A DNA stretch of 64,000 nt from Quillaja saponaria (Eukaryota > Streptophyta > Magnoliopsida > Fabales > Quillajaceae), in contig CM055611.1 of the NCBI GenBank assembly GCA_029379385.1, positions 18,360,062-18,424,061 of the forward strand. The letters are read 5' to 3'. The notes under the pieces were generated by a model. That model was not told where the DNA came from and did no database searches. It saw only the letters and a list, made by a program, of their open reading frames with translations. This document shows, piece after piece, positions 35,390 through 47,900 of the stretch (within the stretch, counting starts at the first letter, position 1; each line of letters begins with the position of its first letter). A program made the translations under genes and the position numbers.

Positions 35390-38300
35390 GTGGCTGTGGC
35401 GCCGCTAATCATGGATATGCAAAAGGGTCTGTCCCTTGTTTCCTTTGTGGGTGCTATGAGAGCTCAGTATATAGGGGCATCCTTCGTCAACCTTGAACCA
35501 AGCAGGCAAGAGATGAAAATGGAAGAAAAAAAAAAAGGTAAAAACTAGAAAGTGTTTTTTTTTTTTTTTTTTTTTAATAGAAAAATTTAGAAGTTGACAA
35601 ATTTTGGAGAGAAAATTTAAATCATGGTATAGAGAAAAATGAAAGAAAATTATATTTTTAGTCATTGCATGAAATATAATTTATAATTACTCAATTTTTG
35701 TTTTGGTTTAGAATGAATGTAATAAAAATATTATATAATTTAATTCATTGTAATTATGAATAAATTGTAGCAATCTCCATTAGATTTATTGACACTTAAG
35801 TTTTAAATTTTGAGGAATTCGGCAGTTATTTTTTATGGGATAGGTGAAAAATTACTGGTAGAAAAAATAATTTTGAAAAAATTATATATTAAAAGGATGA
35901 TTTTATATTTAAAATATAAAATCTGTCCAATAAGTTATATTTTCAATTTCTCCTTCTAAGTGAGTGATAAGACTTGTAACATACTTTTCTATATTATCAT
36001 CTATTTTTAATAGCAATACATTAATTTAACCTTAATCTTTTTAATAAAATATAAAATAAACTATTTTAAATATTTATAAGTAAAATTAAATTTCTTAGTT
36101 ATACTTCAATGAGAAGAGATAAGACTTATACATATCACTCTAAATTAATAAGTTATGTCATAACCTACAAGACAAATAATTCCTAATTTTAAGATTTAAA
36201 AAAAGTAATAATAATAAGTTTTAGACTCTAAATTGAAATAATTTATACCTTTTTTTAAAAGTCCACAAAAAATTAATGAAGTAAATAATTTTTAAAAATC
36301 ACATCAAATAATTTTTAAAATAACAAATATCTATCTATTATACTATACTTACTATACTATATTATAAGTTAAACACTTTTATGTGTCCTTTGACTTTTTG
36401 TAATCTTTTTAATATTAAAATTTTATTAAAATAAATAAATAAACAAACTATTTTAAGAAAATAAAAACATAAATAAATTTAAAAAATTACTCAGTCTTCC
36501 ACCATCTAATACGCATTCCTCATTATCTCTATGTAACAATAAAAACTATTATTTAAAAAGTATATTATAATAATTACACACCTTCTCATCCTCTCAGTGT
36601 CCTGTTGATTTATTTATTCTCAAACCAAATAAATTAAAATACTTAATATTTTTTTTCTAGCAATTAATTATTAAGAAAATTATATTTTATTTAAAATAAA
36701 AAGAGTCACTGAACACGCGATGGGCTAGTAATCATTAATGGGAGAATAAATTTGAAAAAAACTTATAAAATATTCTCATTTCGTCCTTTCATATATTTTT
36801 ATCAAAAACTTTACATAAACAAATTATTTTAATAAAAAAAATCATTATAACTTCATTTAAAATTTATATTTATAGTTCTATCAACAAAAAAAAATTAATT
36901 AATTATTTAATTTTCAAATTCAATTTTACTTAGTACGCAAAATATTTTGCTTTCTATTTTATAAGAACTTAAAGACTTCATCAATTATGTGTTGAACCAA
37001 ACCCGAAGAAATTAACATTTATTTATTTAGTGATTTGTTGTGTTTGGGATAACTTATTTGTATATCGACTAATTATATTTTTTATTCGGTCTAAGATAGG
37101 CATTAAGAAATTTATGGAGATTTTACTCTCCATTTTGAGGAGTTTCAAATTTAGGAAATCAAGGAAGAGATAACACTTTATTGATCATCATGTCAACTTA
37201 TCGGCGGTAAATTAACATTTTAAGAATTTGAGAAAATAACTAGAAAAGTAATGAAAAATAAAATAAAAAACAATATATAAGAGAGAGAAAAAAAAACCAT
37301 TATCATATATAAAAAATTGTCATGTCACTATTTTCCGGTAATTACTCTTATCGATTTTTAAGTGAAGTAATTCAAACGATATTAAAAAGAAATGAATGCC
37401 TAACATAATATTAAAAAAATGAGTATTTATTTTCAAAATAACTTCTAACTAAATTGAAGTTCTCAAATTATGATTAACTATTTTATATTTGCTTATGGTC
37501 CAACAACACCTTCCTCCCTCTTCCAAAGTTCAGGTTCAGAGTAAAGTTCGAGTTTGGTCAACCCCTCTCCTAAAAAAGAAAAAAATTATTTTATATTTAG
37601 ATCCAAATTAATTAAGTCTCTTACGTACTAAATTTGGTAATCTAAATAAATATGAGAATGAATTAACAAAATTAATGAATAAGCGTTCACAAAATTGAAA
37701 TTTGAAGATGTTGATAATTGCATTTGCCTTGTTCCTTGTTCCCATCTATTAACATCTGATGAATTAATGGGATTTTCACTTGATGAATTAATGGGATTTT
37801 CTGAAAACTTGTTTAGATACAATAAATAAAAAGTTTATAGAATTTATTTTGGTAGTTGATTATAATTTTGATGATATTTAATACATAAATTGCTATTCTT
37901 GGATAATTTCAAATTTTAAATACTATATTTATTGCAACTTAACAAATATCTTAAGACACCCCATTAGAAAAACCCTTTATTAATTATTAACAATTTGTGG
38001 CCACTTTAGTTTTGTCAAACTCAGCTGGTTAAGATTTGTTTAAGAGTTGTTTTTTAAATTATTGTAATCAACGAGTTAAATTCAAAGATTAATTAAAAAT
38101 ACGACTAAATAAATAATCACAAAATAAAATTAATTTCATATATAAACATATTTAGGTTTGATTTGGTAATACTGTGGTTTTTAAAAAGTTACTACGACTT
38201 CCATGTTATAAAAAATAGCTGTTAACAAGTCATAGTAATTTTGTTTGGTAAATTTTTTATAAAAGTTGTTGTGGGTAGTAAAAATAATAAATAAAATGTT

Positions 38301-38947
38301 TAGTAAAATAAATTGTGAATATATAAAATGATAAAAATATACTCATTAATTAAAGATATGTTTCAAAAGAGAAATTGAATAGTTTATAAATTAATTGAAT
38401 ATATATTTGATAATTTTTTAAAATTAATAAAATAATTTTTGAATGTTGAATTTTAAAAAATCACAGCTAACTGTAAATAAAATTAAAATTTTTAATTTTT
38501 CTATTAGGCCAACCCCTAAATATTTAATAAATTAAAAAATATTAATTAAAAAAAAATAAACTCATCCAATTTTATTAAATTAATACAAAAATCAAAATAA
38601 CCCTCAAGACTAATTCACTTAAAAAATAAACTGAACAAGATTTGAACCGTTATCGATTAGGTCACAAATTATTCAGCTAGCTCAAATGTTTTTCATCCTA
38701 TAAGCAGAAGTAAAAGATTGACTATTATCAAACTCATATTACCAATTTACCCCATCCTATGGGCGGTTAAGAACGCAGAACATTAAGGGCAGTTCAGTCA
38801 CTCTGTCATAAACTTGGACTTCTCCTTAACAACCAACCCAAACGGGATCTGATCTGGAAAGCTCTGAGATTTTAATCTAAAAATCTCAAACCCTCTCTGT
38901 GATCTTGATCTCGAAGCTCACTCCCTTCATTTTTTTTTTCTCCATCT

Positions 38948-38998
38948 ATGCCAATTTATATGCCATCGGAAATAGGGCAGAGCTATCCAATTCGCTGA
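38948..38998 (+). CDS. Possible upstream ORF in the BIG3 leader
   Basis: ATG at 38948 opens a 16-codon frame (starting MPIYMPSE) ending at TGA 38996-38998, 146 nt before the BIG3 ATG. It acts as a uORF only if transcription starts upstream of it; the CT-rich leader-like sequence from about 38840 makes that plausible. Confidence 0.3.
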   Translation: MPIYMPSEIGQSYPIR

Positions 38999-39144
38999 GT
39001 CAACTCGCCGCCGTCACTGAAACAGGAGAAGTAAGGAGCTCCACCATTTCAGTCACGAGAAAAATCTTAGCAATCAGTTTGCATTTCCTTCTTCAAAATT
39101 CATTTCCGAAAGGTTACTGAATTACAGTTCGTTTCAACTCGGGA

Positions 39145-42100
39145 ATGGCTTCTTCGGAAGCCAATTCCCGTCTGAGCCAGGTTATTGCCCCAGCCCTTGA
39201 GAGAATCATCAAGAACGCCTCGTGGAGAAAGCACGCTAAGCTTGCTCATGAATGTAAATCGGTTATCGAGAGGCTTAGTATCTCTCAGAAGCAACCTTCA
39301 CCTTCCTCTCCAACAGATTCTGAGTCGGAGAATTCGGTTCCGGGACCACTTCATGATGGTGGACCTGTTGAGTACTCTCTTGCTGAGTCGGAGTCAATCC
39401 TTAGCCCTTTGATCAATGCTGCAAACTCTGGTGTTGTCAAGATCGCCGATCCCGCTGTAGATTCTGTCCAAAAATTGATAGCATTAGGGTACCTTCGCGG
39501 CGAGGCAGACCCATCAGGTGGTGGCCCTGAGGCTATGCTGTTGGCCAAACTGATTGAATCTGTGTGTAAATGTCACAATTTGGGGGATGATGCTATGGAA
39601 TTGTTAATACTAAAAACGCTTCTGTCTGCTGTGACATCGATATCATTAAGAATACATGGTGATTGTTTGCTCCAAATTGTGAGGACTTGTTATGATATAT
39701 ATTTGGGAAGTAAGAATGTAGTGAATCAGACAACTGCAAAGGCATCATTGATTCAAATGTTGGTGATTGTGTTTTGGAGAATGGAGGCGGACTCGTCCAC
39801 TGTCCCAATTCAACCTATTGTAGTGGCTGAATTAATGGAACCTGTTGAAAAATCGGATGTGGATCCGTCAATGACGCAGTTTGTACAAGGCTTCATCACA
39901 AAGATTATGCAGGATATTGATGGGGTGTTGAATCCGGTGACCCCCAATAAGGTTGCCTTAAGTGGGCATGATGGTGCATTTGAGACCACTACAGTGGAGA
40001 CTACGAATCCTGCTGATTTATTGGATTCGACTGATAAAGATATGTTGGATGCAAAATACTGGGAAATTAGTATGTATAAGACGGCTTTGGAAGGGAGAAA
40101 AGGGGAATTGGCGGATGGTGAGGGGGAGAAAGATGACGATTTAGAAGTTCAGATTGGTAATAAGTTGCGAAGAGATGCGTTTTTGGTGTTTAGAGCACTT
40201 TGCAAGTTATCTATGAAGACGCCCCCTAAGGAAGCATTGGCGGACCCACAATTGATGAGAGGGAAGATTGTCGCTTTAGAGTTGTTGAAGATTTTGTTGG
40301 AAAATGCCGGAGCTGTCTTCAGGACTAGTGAGAGGTATCTTTTTGTTTTATGTCAATGTGCTATATTTTTTTGCTGGGGAGGGGGCAAGGGGTAGCAAGT
40401 CTTTATTAGACAAGCCTTTTCTTTTTTGGCATGCACATAATTAATGTATGCAGTACTTTGCTCATGTGGTGCTTCTTTAAATCTATATGACAATGGCGTT
40501 GATTAGCTTAAAGTTACTCAAGCACTATTCAAATGAGACTTCTATATGTGTCCTTTTTTCTTGGCTAGAAAATAGAGATGCGTAGTTTTAACTTGTTGGC
40601 TGACAAAATAATGAATTAATGCTATATTTAGTATTGAGCGTTAATGTATTGAATCATATCACGTTGAATTGAAGTTTTGTGCAGTTATTGTCACTTTAGT
40701 TTCATAGGTGTGTATTAAATTAGAATGATTCATTGCATGAGGATGAAATAGCAGAGACTCATTTCGGTGGACAAGAAAAATGACAAACCTTTTCTTTAAT
40801 GCTTTTTACTAGAATTGAGCATGTAATAAGGGAGTCCCTTGTAAGTAATCTCACCGGATATTGTCAGATATGTTAGCTATATTTTAGGTGGTTGATATGG
40901 TCAACTCTGTGAGGATTGCTGTCAATGTTTTATGTCCCTTTCTAAGTTCCAGAATTAGTAATATTTGCTGCTTGTATCTGCAATTCTAAAAATTCTATCA
41001 CTCCCTCCATTTTCAAAAACTCATTATCACGACTAGAACTGAAGCAACATAAAATCTTAAGTTCCTTGAAGGTGCAATGTGCTTTACCTCTTCTCCATAA
41101 GATACAAATACATTCCAGAAAAACAAAAACCAGAACTTAGTCCCCTCCTTCTGAATCCTGTTACCAATGACTTCTAAAAGTTGACAAAAATCACTTTCTT
41201 ACTTTCTTATATCCTACTCAGCTACATGTCGAGTTTTGGGTTTCTAATGTCATGATCAGTGTTATCAAAGGCCCAAGGGGCAGCAAGGTGCTAGGGGTCC
41301 CTGGATCCTTGGTCCTAGGCACTAGGTGCAAACACGCGCCTAAGGAAAGCCAAGTGCCTTATTAAAGAAAGCTGAGAAAAATTGCTACAAGCATGAATTT
41401 TAGGCTTCCAGCTAGTAAAAACTAGCATTAATGTGTTATGAAGAGTAAAAATCGGAAAGAAAAAAAGAAAAAGAAAAAGGCTAAAGGCAAGAATCAACGA
41501 GTAAAAAGGAAAAAAAAAAAAAAAAAAAATTTAGCTAAAGGCTAGAGGTACATCCATTAATCCACTATTCCAGCAAGTAAAAATTAGTTCTAAAGCCAAA
41601 ATCAATAAAATTAGTACTTTTTCTTTCTAAATTCCTAAGAAGTCCAACAAATAGTCCACTAAGAGCCTATGCGTGTACTTGAGGGGCTAGGCTCGCTCCT
41701 GAAGGGCCTAGGTTGAGCCTGAGTGAATGAGCCTTTGCCTGAGGGGTGCAGAGGTGAGGGGGTTGTAGCCTCTTGCCTTTTGAGCCTAACGTGCACCCGA
41801 GGCGCTCCTTTAATAACACTAGTTATTATGGTTTTATGATTATAGGAACAAATAAAGGTTAATGAAGCTAATTGTTGGATTGGTTTTATATGATTGAAGT
41901 TTTTGAGCAAAATAAAGGCTAGTATTACAGAACCCATTTTTTGTAAGTTAGGTTATTAGAGAACTTGTGATTTTACTTGCCTAGGTTAGAGTTCCACAGG
42001 TAGGTCAAAATGAAGAAATTAAGCTAGGCTTCAGGATTCATTTCAGGCATTAGCTGGAGTATTATTTGGGAAAGGAGAGAAGATTCAAGGGGACGTTCGT

Positions 42101-44921
42101 GTAGCTGTGCATTGACCCGAGAACACTTGCTTGAGAACAACTTTATTCATAGACTTCCTAAATCCTTTTTCTTAACATGGCATCGACTATTATTTCCCAC
42201 TAGAAGTAGGAACTTGTGATAAGGCAACTGTGTAAGGACTAAACTTGTTAACAAATAAAAGCCACCTAAGGCCTAAGAACATAGTTGTCAAATTGTGAAT
42301 TGTATTTTGAATCAAAATCCTATTTTTATGAATCATGAATCATATCGAAGCGTATGATTCAGTTGATTTTTATTAAATAAAAAAATAAAATATACTCAAA
42401 AGAGTAAATTACAAAGAACTTAATTTTTAATAGTTGATAAGCTAAAAAAAAGTATAGGCTATACTTATCCAATGTCTACTAAAGCCTTTAAACCTTTGTT
42501 GCCTTTTATCGGTAACTAAACAAAATAAACAGTTTGTTACCCTTTACAAAAAAACAAAAAAACGATATTGAAGTGTAGGTTTTTTAAACAAAGGACAACA
42601 CTAGAGAGCTATAACTAAAGAAATGAAAAATAAAAGACAAAACAACACCCATCATGAACATCTCTGACTTCACTTCACCAACAAGCAAAAACAACCAAAA
42701 ATAGAGTAGAGAATGTGATCAAAGGGTTGGTGGATTGTTGTGAAGTAATGGTTGTGATTCGCGAAGGTTAAGCTATTGGAAGGAAGGTTGCACTTCTCTG
42801 TATCAGTTGAACATAACAGAGAACTTGCATTACGACTTGCTAAGTGCGATGTGCAGATTGGCGATTTAGTATGATTAACCAATTTACATGACTGAGTCGT
42901 GATTCAATTCAGGCATTCCACCGATTCTAGCAAGCAATACGTAGCACCACTCCTCTGTATCTAATCATACCGTACGATGCGTATTGCATATCGAATGTTT
43001 CTGATAACAGAGCTTAAGAATATAGTTTCCCAAATAATTCCTATAGAAAAAATACAGCTTAGGAATATTGTAATTTAGCCCTCGGCTACTAATAACTTCA
43101 TAATCAAAACAGTATAAATCACATCTTAATCTGACATCACACGTGGGCCTTACTGGCAGTACTTGAGATATGCCAGTCTTGAAGATATTATTTTAATCTT
43201 CTTATCCATACTGCGTCACTATATGAATGGGCTAGCAATTGAGTAAAGAAAAAGAGACTGAAGCTTGCTTTCCTTCAATCTTATACCAATATTTGTTTTC
43301 TGAGTCTTATGTAACCATGTAACTCCCTTCTCTCCTCTTCTGCAGTGACTTGTTAGGAATTGAGTATGTAAAGAAAAAAAGGGGACACAAATTTCAAATG
43401 GTGTAAACATGTCATTTAAGTCTCAGTTTGATAAATTGCATTATTTCCAGTTCTGTTCAAATATTGTTAATCTAATTTGACTCTAACTCTAATGTGCTTG
43501 TGGTGAAGCAGGTTTTTAGGTGCCATCAAGCAGTACTTATGTTTATCATTGTTGAAGAATAGTGCTTCTACTCTTATGATTGTTTTTCAGCTATCTTGCT
43601 CCATTTTTATCAGTCTGGTGTCAAGATTTAGAGCTGGACTAAAAGCGGAGATTGGAGTTTTTTTTCCTATGATTGTTCTCAGAGTTCTTGAAAATGTAGC
43701 TCAACCTAATTTTCAGCAGAAGATGATTGTGCTCAAGTTTCTAGAGAAGCTTTGTGTTGATTCACAGATATTGGTGGACATATTTATCAATTACGATTGT
43801 GATGTCAATTCATCAAACATATTTGAGAGGTATGTTATATTCCATCTTACTGTTGTAATATACTTGTGGAATTGTGCAACAATGATGAGAATTTCCAGCT
43901 TAGTAGAAAAATCTGTTACTGCAGTGGTTCCAAACTCCAAGTATTCTTACTTCCGTTGTGTTGATTTGATGTTAACATTTTTTATGTTTTCTTCTGCTTT
44001 ATTTTATGGTCCTCCCAGAATGGTTAATGGACTGCTTAAGACTGCACAAGGTGTCCCTCCAGGTGTAGCCACATCGCTGTTGCCACCACAAGAGGCAACC
44101 CTGAAACTTGAAGCTATGAAATGCTTAGTGGAAGTACTGAAATCTATGGGAGACTGGATGAACAAACAGTTGCGCATTCCGGATCCTCATTCCACCAAGA
44201 AATTTGAACTGGCTGATAACAGTTCTGAACCTGGAACTCTTCCCATGGGAAATGGGAATGGGGAAGAGCCTATTGAAGGATCAGATTCTCATTCTGAAAC
44301 ATCTAATGAGGTATCCGATGTTTCAAACATCGAGCAACGGCGGGCTTACAAACTGGAACTTCAGGTATGCAATTAGTTGTCCCTTCTGGCTACTTGTAGC
44401 TGGCTATTCCCAAGTGAGACTAATATAAAATTGTGGCAGGAAGGTATATCACTTTTTAATCGCAAACCTAAGAAAGGAATTGAATTCCTTATAAATGCGA
44501 ATAAGGTGGGTGACTCTCCTGAGGATATAGCTGCATTTCTTAAAAATGCATCTGGCCTGAACAAGACTTTGATTGGTGATTATCTGGGAGAAAGGGAAGA
44601 TTTACCCTTGAAAGTAATGCATGCCTATGTGGATTCCTTTGACTTCCAAGGAATGGAGTTTGATGACGCAATCAGGGCCATTCTCAAAGGTTTTCGACTG
44701 CCTGGTGAGGCACAGAAAATTGATCGAATCATGGAAAAGTTTGCTGAGCGGTATTGCATGTGTAATCCAAAGGCTTTTTCTAGTGCTGACACAGCTTATG
44801 TTCTGGCTTATTCTGTGATACTGCTTAATACAGATGCTCATAATCCTATGGTGAAGAACAAGGTGAGCTCAAATATGCCATTGATTTAAAATGCACTTTT
44901 TGTTTGTTGGTTTGTTTTTGT

Positions 44922-44954
<33 letters not shown>

Positions 44955-47900
44955 TTCTGACAGACTGCTGATTTGTTTATCAATTTTTATTTTTAAAATA
45001 TACAGATGTCTGCAGACGATTTCATAAGAAACAATCGTGGCATAGATGACGGGAAAGATCTACCTGAAGAATATTTAAGGTCATTATTTGAACGAATAAC
45101 AAGAAATGAGATTAAAATGAAAGAAGATGATTTTGCTCTCCAGCAGAAGCAGTCTGTGAACTCAAACAGTTTCTTGGGCTTAGATAATATCTTGAATATT
45201 GTGATCCGTAAGCGTGGGGAAGACAGCCGTATGGAGACCAGTGATGATCTTATCAGGCACATGCAAGAGCAGTTTAAAGAAAAAGCTCGCAGATCTGAGT
45301 AAGTTAATCTATATTTACATATGCTCCGAACATGATTCTTTACTTTACAAGTTATTTACTTGGCCATACTAATATGACTGAACTCACTTCTGGATCTGAA
45401 GTAGTAAAGAATGTTCTAGGCCATTCTCCCATTGTACCTCAGGATGTTAATTGTGACGAGTCACTCGAGCGAGCACCATCATTTGCTTTTGGCAAAATTA
45501 CATCTACTGTGTTTAAAGTATCACCGTTTGCCAGTGGCCTCTTGGCTCAGCGGCACCTGTCTTTCCTTGCTATTCAGGAGGTCCAAGGGGCTGACTCTCC
45601 TGGAAACCTACACGAGGTTTATTCCCCCTTCCCAAGTATCACCGTTTTGTTAACTTAGTCCTAAAAGTATTTTTTGGTCAATTTTGTCTCTATCTTTCAA
45701 AATGTTTGCAATGTCTTCCCTCATCTTAACACCATTAGCATTTTGGATGGAAATTGCTAATGTGACCTAAAATATAATAGTTTTTTTTGCCACATGTGTA
45801 CTGAGTTGGAAAAAAAAAAAATCAAAATTTTCTTTCTCACTAGTCACTCCTCTCATGGCTCTCTGTAAAAATCGTGAAGTTAAGATTTGTATGCTTTTTA
45901 AATAATTAACGAAATTTATCTAATTACTTATATTTTCTTACTATTTTATGAATGAGGAATAATAAATTTGACCCAATTGATAATGTTTTTCAAAACTTCT
46001 AGATATTTTTGAGGGAGGATGAGAGATGAGTGAAGGAGAGTGAGACTGCAAAAAAAATTTATGGCGTAATTGAAAAAAAATAAAAATGGCCAATAGATGT
46101 AATTTTACCCTTTTTTTCAACTTAGAAGAAATGTGGGAAACAATTATATTTTATTTCATTTCAGCATTTTCTGTCTAAAATGCTAACAGTGTTAGGATGA
46201 GAGAAGACATTGCAAATGTTTTTATAGTACAAAATTGACCTAAAACGTACTTTGATGACAAAAAGGTGATACTTTAGGGACTGCAGAAGTAGTTTCGCCT
46301 TTGTTTTTTTTGCATGGTCGAAATCTAGCAAGATAGAGGCTATATTGTGGTAGATGGACAACCATTTTTATTTAAAATTATCAGAAGTTACTAGTTTCGT
46401 GGAACTTTCACTTTGAACATTCTTTCATTATTTTGTGAGGTTCTAATTAGATATTTTGGCCTATTTTCTATAAGGTCAGCTTAAATTTTTTCAAGAAATG
46501 CTAGTCACCATGGTATCAGAGCATGTCTGTTTAGCGGTACTGGCGAAATTATCATAAGTTTCTAGTTTTGTGGAACTTTCACTTTGAACATGCTTTCATC
46601 AGTTTTGTGAGGTTCTAATTAAATATTTCGGCCTGTTTTCTATAAGGTTAGCTTAATTTTTTTCAATAAATGCTAGTCCACCATGCTATCGGAGCATGTT
46701 TGTTTAGTGGTACTGGTGAAAATTTCCCCGAATGCTTTTCCCATAATCATTCAATCGCATAGTGCTCATGCAAGTGCAATCAAAAGGAGTGTTTGATGTA
46801 AAGCACAACATGTATACTTTTCCTCTTCTTTCATCAGATTCAGCTTTTATGACATTGGTAATTGGTAACCTGACATGCTTATTGTTGAAGTTTTGCATCA
46901 TCTGAAAAGAAAGAATCAAAGAAATTGGTTATAAATTCCTTTATAATATGTATTTGTTTGGGAACTTGTAGGTCAGTCTATTATGCAGCAACGGATGTGG
47001 TGATTCTCAGATTTATGATTGAAGTATGCTGGGCTCCAATGTTGGCTGCCTTCAGTGTTCCACTTGACCAAAGCGATGATGAAGTAGTAATAGATTTATG
47101 TCTCGAAGGCTTCCGTTACGCTATCCATGTTACTGCTGTAATGTCCATGAAGACTCATAGAGATGCTTTTGTGACTTCGCTAGCAAAGTTTACTTCCCTA
47201 CACTCTCCTGCTGATATTAAGCAGAAAAACATAGATGCCATTAAGGTTGGTAAATTGTTTACTCTCTTGTAGTTGGCTTATCTAAGTTTTGATTATTAAT
47301 AATAGACAAGATATATGCTTGTTGCCGTGTCTGCTACATGATTATTAATTGTCTGTGATTTGGTGAATCACCTCTGCTGCACAGTCCTATTGAGTCAATT
47401 TGTGTTGTTGAGTTATATACAAACCCTTATGAGGTTGGAAGTACGACAAAGGAGGGATGAAGTATACCTTCCTTATATTCCATCAAAAGGGGAATAGGTG
47501 GAAGCCACTCGTGGTTTTTGGTAATAAACCATAAATAGAAAAAGTATGGCTTGCTAGGCTTTCACTTTCTCACATTTTAACCAATTCTTGAATGGAGGTG
47601 TTTTCTGGTGGGGGAAGGGATTCCTACCCTCTTCATTTTCGTTCCATTGCCACCCTGCAGAAAAATGCACAGCCTTTATCTTTTTAATTTTTTATAGAAA
47701 AAGAAATATTTTTAAGAAAAGCATGACAAACATTTTATCTCAGAAGAGATGCCATGGTAAACAAAAATTGCAAAAAGTCCTCGCAGTACTTTCCAGTCAC
47801 TCTCTTAGAACTACAAAATTCAGTAGTATTAAAGGAAGTATATAATGTCTATATCTTGTAGTTTTCTGGGTTAATCTTTTCAATGTCGCAAAATTAAATG

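Larger units (their letters stand above)
35152..39144. other. Divergent intergenic region, PPR (-) to BIG3 (+)
   Basis: Four kilobases, mostly very AT-rich. Next to the PPR start is a GC-richer 250 bp holding a short plus-strand ORF (35222-35389). A 24-bp unit containing GATGAATTAATGGGATTTTC is tandemly doubled at 37757-37802. From about 38840 the composition turns CT-rich and 5' UTR-like for BIG3. Confidence 0.5.

Noticed and set aside
42290..43030. Inverted-repeat element in BIG3 intron 1 (GTTGTCAAATT near 42276 and TTTCTGATAAC near 43000)
   Set aside because: Only about 8 of 11 terminal bases agree and no sub-terminal match is clear. Suggestive but unsupported.
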